A program made the translations under genes and the position numbers. From positions 1 through 35,992 of the forward strand of contig JACDAL010000042.1 of the NCBI GenBank assembly GCA_013695465.1: a stretch of DNA of 35,992 nucleotides, given 5' to 3'. Below the pieces are notes generated by a model. It was not told the DNA's origin, ran no database searches, and saw only the letters and a program-made list of their open reading frames with translations. This stretch comes from Actinomycetota bacterium (GTDB lineage: Bacteria; Actinomycetota; CADDZG01; WHSQ01). This document shows, in pieces, positions 1-8,336 of this stretch; position 1 is the stretch's first letter, and each line of letters begins with the position of its first letter.

Positions 1-1205
1 AGCACCCCGCCCTGAAGGCAGCGAGCCACCACGGCGGCGGCCTCGGCCTTTGCCGGTGCCTTGGTCTTTTTGTCACAGACCAGCTCGATGCCGATCATCG
101 GTCCCAGACCGCGCACCTCTCCGACAAGCGTGAGCTCGTCTGCCAGTGGGTCCAGGCGGGAGCGGATCACCTGGCCCTGGATCCGGCCGCGCTCCATGAG
201 ATCGGTCTCCGTCAGCTCGGCGATGACCGCCAGCGCCGCGGCGCAGGCCACGGGGTTGCCGCCGAAGGTGCCCCCGAGGCCCCCGACGTGGGGGCCCTCC
301 ATTACTTCTGCCGTGCCCGTGATGCCCGAGATCGGCAGGCCCGCCCCCAATGACTTGGCCGTGGTGACGATGTCCGGCACCACGCCGTAGTGCTCGATCG
401 CGAACATCTTGCCGGTGCGGCCCATGCCGGCCTGGACTTCGTCGTCTATCAGGAGGATGCCGCGCTCGGAGGCGATCTGGCGCAGTGCCGGGATCCAGTC
501 GTCGGGCGCGACCACAAAACCGCCTTCGCCCTGGACCGGTTCGACCACCAGCGCGGCGACGCTATCGGCGCCGATCTGCGAGTCGATCTGGTCGGCGAGT
601 TGCTCGGCGCAGGCAATGCCGCAGGAAGGATGAGTGAGCCCCAGCGGACAGCGATAGCAGTAGGCGAAGGGAGCGCGGTAGACCTCCGGGGCGAAGGGCC
701 CGAAGCCGTGCCGGTAGGGCATCTCCTTGGCGGTCAGAGTCATGCCCATCAGGGTGCGTCCGTGAAATCCGTTGGTGAAGCCGACCACCGCGTCCCGCCC
801 GGTGTTGTAGCGGGCGATCTTGACGGCGTTCTCGACCGCCTCGGCCCCCGAGTTGGACAGCATGGTCTTCTTGGCGTGATCTCCGGGGGTGATCGAGTTC
901 AAGGTTTCGGCCAGTTCGACGTAGCCCTCGTACATGGCGACATGGAAGCACTCGTGGAGGGTCTTCTCGACCTGATCCTTGACCGCCTGCAGGACGCGGG
1001 CATTGGCGCGGCCCACATTGAGCACCCCGAGCCCGCCGGCAAAGTCGATGAAGCGGTTGCCGTCGACGTCGGTGACGAGGGCGCCGTCGCCTGACGAAAT
1101 GAATATGGGCGCGGTGTTGAAGACGGCGCGGGGGACGGCCTCAGCGCGCCTGTTGGAAAGCTGGCGCGAGATGGGCCCGGGTACGACGTTCAAGCTAATC
1201 GCCAT
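1..1205 (-). CDS. gabT: 4-aminobutyrate (class III, PLP) aminotransferase, C-terminus runs off the window
   Basis: Translated by eye on the minus strand: MAISLNVVPGPISRQLSNRRAEAVPRAVFNTAPIF...GNRFIDFAGGLGVLNVGRANARVLQAVKDQVEKTLHECFHVAMYEGYVELAETLN...LLIDDEVQAGMGRTGKMFAIEHYGVVPDIVTTAKSLGAGLPISGITGTAEVM...GGTFGGNPVACAAALAVI. Absent from the ORF track because it is open at the window edge. Confidence 0.93.
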   Translation of the reverse strand, partial: MAISLNVVPGPISRQLSNRRAEAVPRAVFNTAPIFISSGDGALVTDVDGNRFIDFAGGLGVLNVGRANARVLQAVKDQVEKTLHECFHVAMYEGYVELAETLNSITPGDHAKKTMLSNSGAEAVENAVKIARYNTGRDAVVGFTNGFHGRTLMGMTLTAKEMPYRHGFGPFAPEVYRAPFAYCYRCPLGLTHPSCGIACAEQLADQIDSQIGADSVAALVVEPVQGEGGFVVAPDDWIPALRQIASERGILLIDDEVQAGMGRTGKMFAIEHYGVVPDIVTTAKSLGAGLPISGITGTAEVMEGPHVGGLGGTFGGNPVACAAALAVIAELTETDLMERGRIQGQVIRSRLDPLADELTLVGEVRGLGPMIGIELVCDKKTKAPAKAEAAAVVARCLQGGV

Positions 1206-1364
1206 GGCGAACCACTGCTCTTTCCCCCACATCTCCCCCCGGTGTTCGCAACTGCGTCCAGAGAACACCTAGCACTCAAGACTCAATCTATAAGAGTAGT
1301 AGCCAATCGAGCAGGTGCGAGCAGGCGTAACAGGGGGGAGGGCGTTTGTACACTCTGTAGCATC

Positions 1365-2933
1365 GTGAGCCTTGCCGTGTCCGAACTCCTGAAGCTGCCC
1401 GGCCTGAGGTTGGAGGTCGTCGGCGGCGCCCGGGGACTCGAGAGGGAGATCACCTGGGCGCACATCTCGGAGCTTTCTGATCCCACCCCGTGGTTGTCCG
1501 GGGGCGAGCTGCTGTTGACCACCGGGATGGCGCTGGGGCAGGAAGAGGGCGCCCAGCGCTTGTACGTCGAACGTCTTGTCTCGGCTGGGGTGTCGGGACT
1601 GTGCTTCGGCGTGGGATTCGGCTTCGAAAAGACACCGGATGCCATGGTCACGGCGGCCGAAGAGGCGGGGCTGTGTGTGCTCGAAGTACCTCTCCCCGTC
1701 CCCTTCATCGCCATCACGAAGGCGATCAGCGCCGAGCTGTCCGAAGAGCGCCTCAGGGACGCCCAGATGTCGGTCGAGATGCACGAGCGTCTGGCCTCGT
1801 TGGTCTCCGAGGGCGCAGGACCGGCCGACGTTCTCGATGAGGTCTGCGAGCTCCGCAACGGCTGGGCCATCCTGTTCGATTCGGGAGGGGGGGTGGTGGC
1901 TCGCTCGGGATCCGGCTCCCCATCCCCGGAGGAGGTGTGGGCCGCTCTGCCCCCCGGCCTGGCGGACGGACAAGAGCTCGATACTTCTGCGGAGGCCTCG
2001 CCCGAGGGGTCGCGGCTGGCGGTGAGGGTGGTGTCGGGGCGGCGCCAGGAGGCAGTGCTCGTGTACGGCGCCGCCCGCAAGCTGCAGGGACGCGATCGCA
2101 TCGTGGTGCACCACGCCGTGACCGTGCTGGGCCTGTTGCTGGCATCCCGGCGCGCGGTCATCGAGGCCGAGCGACGTATCGCCGGAGATCTGCTCTCGGA
2201 GGCGTTCGCCGGACGTCTGCGAGGCCCCGATCTCGAGCGCCGGCTCGAGCTCGCCGGATTTCCCGGAGTCTCCGCCCTTACCGCCTTGGCCCTGGAGCCG
2301 CTGGAAGGCTCCGATCCGCGGGGCCTTCAGGATCTCTCCTGGGCGCTCGACGGCATCCTGGGGCGGCGGTGCCCGGCGGCGCGCACAACGGTGACGCACG
2401 GACGGGTGGCTTGCCTGGTCGCTCACGACTCCCCCGAGACCCTGGCTCGCGAGCTGCTCGACGAGCTCGAGCATTCATCACGGCGCTCTGGGCTCGGCCT
2501 CCACGCGGTCCGAGCCGGAGTGGGCGAGACGGTCTCGGTTGCGGGAGTCAGGCGCTCCTATCTGACGGCCGTCTTCGCTCTGCGTGCGGCCCGTGGCCGC
2601 AGCAGGCTGGGCCTGCCCTCCGACCTCGGCTCTTACCGCTTCCTGCTGTCGGCTCAGCCGACCCCACTCTTGGAGGGCTACGTGCGAACAGTGTTGGGGC
2701 CGCTCCGGGACCGGGACCAGACGCGCTCGTCCCAGCTGGTGGAGTCGGTTCGGGCTTTTATTGCGGCGGGAGGGCGCTGGGAGCGCGGGGCGGAGGCCCT
2801 GGGGATCCACCGGCACACCCTTCGTTATCGCGTGCGCCAGGCCGAGCAGCTTCTCAATCGGGACCTCGGCTCGGCCGAGGATCGTCTCGAGGTCTGGTTG
2901 GCTCTGAAGGCGGCCGAGATCCTCGAAGAGTGA
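1365..2933 (+). CDS. PucR-family transcriptional regulator (PucR N-terminal domain plus C-terminal PucR-type HTH)
   Basis: N-terminus VSELLKLPGLRLEVVGGARGLEREITWAHISELSDPTPWLSGGELLLTTGM; C-terminus FIAAGGRWERGAEALGIHRHTLRYRVRQAEQLLNRDLGSAEDRLEVWLALKA. In-frame GTG at 1365 preferred over the ORF-track start at 1242. Confidence 0.9.
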   Translation: MSLAVSELLKLPGLRLEVVGGARGLEREITWAHISELSDPTPWLSGGELLLTTGMALGQEEGAQRLYVERLVSAGVSGLCFGVGFGFEKTPDAMVTAAEEAGLCVLEVPLPVPFIAITKAISAELSEERLRDAQMSVEMHERLASLVSEGAGPADVLDEVCELRNGWAILFDSGGGVVARSGSGSPSPEEVWAALPPGLADGQELDTSAEASPEGSRLAVRVVSGRRQEAVLVYGAARKLQGRDRIVVHHAVTVLGLLLASRRAVIEAERRIAGDLLSEAFAGRLRGPDLERRLELAGFPGVSALTALALEPLEGSDPRGLQDLSWALDGILGRRCPAARTTVTHGRVACLVAHDSPETLARELLDELEHSSRRSGLGLHAVRAGVGETVSVAGVRRSYLTAVFALRAARGRSRLGLPSDLGSYRFLLSAQPTPLLEGYVRTVLGPLRDRDQTRSSQLVESVRAFIAAGGRWERGAEALGIHRHTLRYRVRQAEQLLNRDLGSAEDRLEVWLALKAAEILEE

Positions 2934-3040
2934 TCGAAATCCCCGTCCAGTGGTCGTCAGATGTCGCATGGCAGCGTTTCACGACCACTCGGCACCGAAG
3001 GGACGGGAACACGCCGCCCCCTCGGCTGCGTCAAAGAGCC

Positions 3041-3523
3041 ATGACGAAGAGGACGAAACTCCTCGCCCCCCTCACCGCCCTTGTCTTTGTCCTCGCCGCC
3101 TGCGGCCAGCCGTCGCCTCAGCCCGGCGGCTCCGGCGGTTCCTCGGGCGACGAAGATGTGGTGAGCAGCAACCCCAACGACAATCCCTCGAACGATGAGC
3201 CCGGCCCGGGAGCCAAGCTCGTCACACCACAGGGCGACGCCCAGAACGTCATCCCGGGGGCCTGGCGCAGGGTCAAGATGGTCGACGAGGACACGCTCAA
3301 GGTCTTCTTCTGGGGAGGGGTCGAGCCCTGCTCGGTGCTGGACTCGGTCGATGTCTCCTACTTCGGGGATCAGGTCGCACTGACCCTGTTCCACGGTGCG
3401 GGAGCGAATTCAGCCAACAAGGTCTGCCCGGAGCTTGCGGTTCTCAAGGTGGTTGAGGTCGACCTCACCGAGCCGCTCGGGGGCCGCGATGTGGTCGATG
3501 GAGCCGACAAGCTCGAGAAGTAG
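3041..3523 (+). CDS. small secreted lipoprotein, unknown function
   Basis: MTKRTKLLAPLTALVFVLAACGQPSPQPGGSGGSSGDE: signal peptide with lipobox LAAC and Gly/Ser linker, then about 110 aa of unknown domain. Confidence 0.75.
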   Translation: MTKRTKLLAPLTALVFVLAACGQPSPQPGGSGGSSGDEDVVSSNPNDNPSNDEPGPGAKLVTPQGDAQNVIPGAWRRVKMVDEDTLKVFFWGGVEPCSVLDSVDVSYFGDQVALTLFHGAGANSANKVCPELAVLKVVEVDLTEPLGGRDVVDGADKLEK

Positions 3524-3657
3524 CCACCGGCGGAGCCCAAACCGCGTTTTGAGCGCTTCTCGGTGCAGTTTTCTGCACTGTGGCGCCCCTAAAACCCATC
3601 CCACCGGGTAACTTCCGACTAAGAGTCAATCGACTCGGTAGCCGAGGAGGGCCGAGT

Positions 3658-5637
3658 ATGGGGTCGCAGGGCGCGCGGCTCAACGTTGCGCAGAAGCTGA
3701 TCGAGTCGCACCTCGTGGCAGGGGACATGACCCCCGGAGAAGAGGTGGGCCTGCGCATCGATCAGACGCTGACTCAGGATGCGACCGGGACCCTGGTGAT
3801 GCTCGAGCTCGAGGCGATGGCTCTCGATCGGGTGCGCACCGAGCTCTCGGCCCAGTACGTCGACCACAACCTGCTGCAGGCCGATGAGAGAAACGCGGAC
3901 GACCATCTCTTCCTCTACAGTGCCTGCCAGAGGTTCGGGTTGTGGTACTCGAAGCCGGGCAACGGGGTCAGCCACCCCCTTCACATGCAGCGCTTCGGCA
4001 TTCCCGGCAAGACGATGGCGGGCTCGGACAGCCACACTCCCGCCGCCGGCTCCCTCGGAATGCTGGCCATCGGGGTCGGCGGTCTCGAGGTAGCCATGGC
4101 GATGGCGGGGGAGCCTTTGTTCGTCACGATGCCGGAGATCTGGGGCATCGAGCTCCACGGCCGGCTGCCGGACTGGGTCTCGGCCAAGGACGTGATCCTC
4201 GAGATGCTGAGGCGTCACGGCGTCAAAGGGGGCCGCGGCCGTATCGTCGAGTATCACGGCGGCGGGCTCGAGCATCTCTCGGCTATGGACCGGCATGTGA
4301 TCGCAAACATGGGGGCCGAGCTCGGCGCCACCACCACGGTGTTTCCCTCCGACGAGGAGGTTCGGCGTTTTCTTGCGAGCGAATGCCGTGTCGACGACTG
4401 GATCGAGCTGGTGGCGGACGAGGGCTGTTCCTACGACGTGGAAGAGAGCATCGACCTCTCGAAGCTCGAGCCTCTCATCGCCACTCCTTCCAGCCCCGGA
4501 AACGTGGTGTCGGTGACCGAGGTGGCCGGCCGGGAGATCTCTCAGGTGGTCGTGGGCTCGTCGGCCAACCCGGGGCTGCGGGACTTCGCGGTGGTGGCAC
4601 AGATCGTCGCCGGCAAGCAAACGCATCCGCGCGTCTCGCTGGACGTGAATCCCACCTCACGCCAGACGCTCGAGGTCCTGATTCGCGAGGGACTGCTTGC
4701 CCCTTTGGTGCATGCGGGAGCGCGCTTGCATCAGTCGGGCTGCATGGGGTGTATCGGTATGGGGCAGGCGCCCGCATCCAATCAGATCAGCCTGCGAACG
4801 ATGCCGAGGAACTTCCCCGGCCGTTCGGGGACCAGGGACGACCTCGTCTATCTGTGCTCGCCCGAGACCGCGGCCGCCTCCGCACTGACCGGTGAGATTA
4901 CCGACCCCCGCTCGCTCGACATGAGCTACCCGCGCTATGAGACCCCGAAGGACCAGGCGATCAACACCGAGATGCTTGTGCCGCCACCTCGAGAGTCTCA
5001 GAAGGTCGAGCTCGTCAAGGGCCCGAACATCTCGTCGCTGCCGGACTTCGAGCCGCTGCCCGACGAGCTGAGGCTCGAGGTGCTCCTCAAAGTGGCAGAC
5101 GACGTCTCGACCGACGAGATCATGCCGGCGGGACAGCGCGTGCTGCCGTTTCGCAGCAACATCGAAAAGATTTCCGAGTTCGTCTACTGGCAGGTCGACG
5201 ACACGTATCACCGGCGCGCGCTCGAGGCGAAGGAGGGAGACGGCCATGCGATCGTCGCAGGCCACAACTACGGGCAGGGTTCGAGCCGAGAGCACGCCGC
5301 GATCGCGCCCCGTTACCTCGGCCTCCGCGTGGTGGTCGCCAAGAGTTTCGCCCGTATTCACTGGCAGAACCTCCCCAACTTCGGGATTCTTCCGCTGGAG
5401 TTCGAGCAGGAGTCAGATTTTGACGCCGTGGAGCAGGGCGACGTGCTGTTCCTGGCGGCGTTGGGCGAAGCGCTGAAGGGGCCGAAGCGCCGCGTCACCG
5501 CCGCCAACGAGACCAAAGACGCAGAGGTGACGCTCTCCCACCGTCTCTCCGAGCGCCAGGTGAGCATGGTGTTGAAGGGTGGGCTGATCCCGATGTTCAA
5601 GGACCGGCTCACCGAGGAGGCGGGCCACACGCGTTGA
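3658..5637 (+). CDS. acn: aconitate hydratase
   Basis: KTMAGSDSHTPAAGSLGMLAIGVGGLEVAMAMAGEP, SGCMGCIGMGQAP, RNFPGRSGTRDDLVYLCSPETAAASALTGEITDPR, GHNYGQGSSREHAAIAPRYLGLRVVVAKSFARIHWQNLPNFGILPLEF; start ATG at 3658. Confidence 0.95.
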   Translation: MGSQGARLNVAQKLIESHLVAGDMTPGEEVGLRIDQTLTQDATGTLVMLELEAMALDRVRTELSAQYVDHNLLQADERNADDHLFLYSACQRFGLWYSKPGNGVSHPLHMQRFGIPGKTMAGSDSHTPAAGSLGMLAIGVGGLEVAMAMAGEPLFVTMPEIWGIELHGRLPDWVSAKDVILEMLRRHGVKGGRGRIVEYHGGGLEHLSAMDRHVIANMGAELGATTTVFPSDEEVRRFLASECRVDDWIELVADEGCSYDVEESIDLSKLEPLIATPSSPGNVVSVTEVAGREISQVVVGSSANPGLRDFAVVAQIVAGKQTHPRVSLDVNPTSRQTLEVLIREGLLAPLVHAGARLHQSGCMGCIGMGQAPASNQISLRTMPRNFPGRSGTRDDLVYLCSPETAAASALTGEITDPRSLDMSYPRYETPKDQAINTEMLVPPPRESQKVELVKGPNISSLPDFEPLPDELRLEVLLKVADDVSTDEIMPAGQRVLPFRSNIEKISEFVYWQVDDTYHRRALEAKEGDGHAIVAGHNYGQGSSREHAAIAPRYLGLRVVVAKSFARIHWQNLPNFGILPLEFEQESDFDAVEQGDVLFLAALGEALKGPKRRVTAANETKDAEVTLSHRLSERQVSMVLKGGLIPMFKDRLTEEAGHTR

Positions 5638-5993
5638 TGAGAGCGCTGAAGCTCCTATGGGCGAGCCCGGCGAGCATCGTCGGAGCTCTGCTGGTTCCCT
5701 TCTTCCGCTCGCATCGGGTTTCCTCGGGGGTGCTGCTGTGCGAGGGTGCCGCGTGGCCCGGCCGGCTCGGCTGGCGCTACCGGGCCATAACGCTTGGGCA
5801 CGTGGTGCTGTGCGTCGATGAGTTGGACGACGCCCTTCTCGCCCACGAGCTCGTGCACGTCCGGCAGTACGAGCGGCTGGGAGCCTTGTTCATGCCCGCC
5901 TATTTGTGGGCATCCGCCGCCGCGTGGCTCCGCGGGGGCCATTACTACCGCGACAACCGCTACGAGATCGAGGCCCGCCGCGCCGATCACTAA
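5637..5993 (+). CDS. small membrane-associated protein with HExxH-like motif
   Basis: MRALKLLWASPASIVGALLVPFF... contains LLAHELVHVRQYERLGALFMPAYLWA; its ATG overlaps the acn stop (TGATG). Confidence 0.7.
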   Translation: MRALKLLWASPASIVGALLVPFFRSHRVSSGVLLCEGAAWPGRLGWRYRAITLGHVVLCVDELDDALLAHELVHVRQYERLGALFMPAYLWASAAAWLRGGHYYRDNRYEIEARRADH

Positions 5994-6184
5994 AAGGCCA
6001 GGTTCCGGTTAGGCCGCCTCCCGTAGGTCATCTTGCGGTAGATGAAGAGGAGGACCGTGGCGACGAGGATCGAGGCGATCTACGGCACTTCCGGGTTGTC
6101 CGGAACCCTGACCTTTTCCCCCGTCTGGTCTCGGGGGAGCGAGTCTGACTCACTAAGATCGGCCTGGCCTAACCTGGGGTGACT

Positions 6185-6988
6185 ATGAGCTTCGAGAACC
6201 GGGTCTGCGTGATAACGGGGGCCTCGAGCGGCATCGGACGGCGCACGGCCCTCGACCTCGCCTCCCTCGGAGCGCGCGTCTGCGCCGCCGCTCGTCGGGA
6301 GGACCGCTTGGAGTCGCTCCTGCTCGAGATCGGCGGGGAGGAGCAAGGGCACAGCTTCCATGTCACCAATGTGTCCTCCAAACAGAGCGTCAAGAGCTTG
6401 GCCGATCATGTCTCGACCACTTACGGACGCCTCGACTTGCTGGTGAACAACGCAGGCTTCTCCGATAGCAGGTCGCTGGAAGAGCCTGGAGGGGTGGCCG
6501 CGCTCGAACGGGTCATGGCTACGAACTTCTACGGCGCGGTCTTCTGCACCGCCGAGCTGCTTCCGCTGTTGGTGTCCTCGTCGCCCTCGAGCGTCGTCAA
6601 CGTCGCCTCGGTGGCGGGTCGCCTGGCGCTGGGAGGCGACCCCTCCTACTGCGCCTCGAAGTTTGCCCTCGTCGGCTGGTCCGAGGCACTTCAGTCTCAG
6701 CTGGCCGGCAAGGGAGTCCACGTGGGAGTGGTCGAGCCCGGCCTCATTCCCACCGAGGGGTTCCCCCAAGCCAAGGTCCGAACGGACCCACTCCTCAGGT
6801 ACCTGCTGGGCACCGAGGCTCAGGTTTCGGCGGCCATCCTCGACACCGTGCGCCGGCGTGTCTTCGAGCGCACGGTTCCGCGCTGGTACTACCTCCTGCA
6901 GCTCCCCCGACTGCTGGCACCGCCCCTTTATCGCGCGGCCGAGCGCCGGCTCATTGCTCCGCGCCGGGTTGGTCCCTTGGACCTTTAG
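6185..6988 (+). CDS. short-chain dehydrogenase/reductase
   Basis: VCVITGASSGIGRRTALDLASLGARV (TGxxxGxG), LVNNAG, VNVASVAG, YCASK (YxxxK). Confidence 0.92.
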   Translation: MSFENRVCVITGASSGIGRRTALDLASLGARVCAAARREDRLESLLLEIGGEEQGHSFHVTNVSSKQSVKSLADHVSTTYGRLDLLVNNAGFSDSRSLEEPGGVAALERVMATNFYGAVFCTAELLPLLVSSSPSSVVNVASVAGRLALGGDPSYCASKFALVGWSEALQSQLAGKGVHVGVVEPGLIPTEGFPQAKVRTDPLLRYLLGTEAQVSAAILDTVRRRVFERTVPRWYYLLQLPRLLAPPLYRAAERRLIAPRRVGPLDL

Positions 6989-7067
6989 CGGCGGGCCACC
7001 GTTCCTCGGCGCCCGGCGGATTATCCCCGGGAACTGAAGGGCCGCGAATGGGGCACACTGGAACGCT

Positions 7068-8336
7068 ATGCCCGGCTTCTTCCCCACGGGCTCCAGGCCC
7101 GCGCTGGTCGTGGCGGCACCCCTTGTCGCCGCGTTGATGTCGCCCCCGGCTCCGGGGCAGGCGATCCTGCTTCAACAGCCTGCGACAAAGATGGCCCAGC
7201 GCTGCGAAGGCTCGAGCGACCCGACCCTGTTCTCGAGCAACCGGCGCGTCGTGAGCACCGCGCGCGGGCGCCTCCTGGCGCTTTACGACCCTCACGGTGC
7301 GGGGCAGCAGCTGGTGTGGCGCGACCCCCCGGGAAAGTGGCGGGAGCGGACTCGGGGAGAGGTGCCGGACGGCTTCCTGCCGGGTGCCGGGCGGAAGGAC
7401 CGCTCCGATCGACCCTCTTCGATCGCAGTGGCGCGCGACGAGCGTGGCCACCAGGCCGCCTGGATCGTCACCAGCGGCGGGGGCTTCGGGAAGGCCGAGG
7501 GGGCCGGTGTGCGGCTGCGCCGGCTGAGCGGGCTGAACCACCCTGAGGGCCCCAAGGTGGGACCGGCGGTCAGGGTGCAGCGAGGACAGGGAGCGCGTGC
7601 CGACCTCGCCTTCGAGAGGGGGCCGAACGGCCGCTATCGAGGCGTGATCTCGTGGCTAAGACGGACGAATCGCGGCACCTATCGGTTCAGGACCGCGTGG
7701 TTCACCGACCTGACCTCGGACAGACCGAGAATCAGGGCTCGCAGCACGATCTTCAGAAGCGTCGTGGGCTCGCCGACCGGCACCTTGGTCCCAACCGAGG
7801 GCGGCATGAGAATCATCGCCTCCACCGCATCCGGCCGGCTGCGACTGTTCAAGCACCGGTCCGGAACGGGTTTGCGAAGGTGGCGCAGGGGGCGAGCCGA
7901 AGTGTCCATCTGGCCTCGCTCGAAGCCGAGCGCTGTGGCCCTCGAAACCGGCCGGATCCTGGCCGCGGCGGAGGCCCGGGTGCGGGGGCGCCGCGTGGTG
8001 AGGGTCCTGAGCTTCTTGGCTTCGGGGTCGCGTGTTCGAAGGATCATGAACCGCCGGGGCTGGAGCCGGCCGGCTTTGACATCGGCCCGAAGATCGGGCC
8101 GGGCGTGGTTGGTGGCGGTCCGAAGGCGCGACGAGACGATCGTCTCGAGGGGCTTCAGGTCTGGTTCGGGATGGGGAAGGGTCCGAGTAGAGACCCGGGT
8201 GCGAGGGCCGTTGAGTACGGCGGCGCCAAACGTTCCCCGTTACTCGAGCCGGCGACTGCGGGTGTTGCTGGCGGGCGTGGCTTGTCCCGGCCCCCGTGAC
8301 GCCAACGGAGTGATCGCCTACGAGCGAGGGATCTAG
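7068..8336 (+). CDS. secreted hypothetical protein, possibly beta-propeller-like
   Basis: Long ORF with hydrophobic N-terminus (ALVVAAPLVAALMSPPAPGQA) and repetitive beta-rich sequence (GRLLALYDPHG..., RLRLFKHRSGTGLRRW..., RTAWFTDLTS...). Confidence 0.65.
   Translation: MPGFFPTGSRPALVVAAPLVAALMSPPAPGQAILLQQPATKMAQRCEGSSDPTLFSSNRRVVSTARGRLLALYDPHGAGQQLVWRDPPGKWRERTRGEVPDGFLPGAGRKDRSDRPSSIAVARDERGHQAAWIVTSGGGFGKAEGAGVRLRRLSGLNHPEGPKVGPAVRVQRGQGARADLAFERGPNGRYRGVISWLRRTNRGTYRFRTAWFTDLTSDRPRIRARSTIFRSVVGSPTGTLVPTEGGMRIIASTASGRLRLFKHRSGTGLRRWRRGRAEVSIWPRSKPSAVALETGRILAAAEARVRGRRVVRVLSFLASGSRVRRIMNRRGWSRPALTSARRSGRAWLVAVRRRDETIVSRGFRSGSGWGRVRVETRVRGPLSTAAPNVPRYSSRRLRVLLAGVACPGPRDANGVIAYERGI

Noticed and set aside
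390-1094. 234-aa plus-strand ORF over the aminotransferase
   Set aside because: Antisense to clearly coding gabT; shadow ORF.
1269-2474. 401-aa minus-strand ORF (and 1283-2161, 1753-2145) opposite pucR
   Set aside because: Antisense shadow ORFs typical of high-GC DNA; low-complexity Arg/Pro/Ser composition and no recognisable domain, while pucR explains the region.
1937-3040. N-terminal part of the 528-aa plus-strand ORF 1937-3523
   Set aside because: Overlaps pucR in another frame with RRGGA-type composition; only the final 161 codons from 3041 (signal peptide plus lipobox) are gene-like.
3563-3578. GTGCAG-TTTT-CTGCAC hairpin upstream of acn
   Set aside because: Only a 6-bp stem and no T-run; could be chance in an intergenic region.
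6080-7087. 335-aa minus-strand ORF
   Set aside because: Antisense to a clear SDR gene with no own motif; only its extreme C-terminal portion was kept as a weak relic observation.
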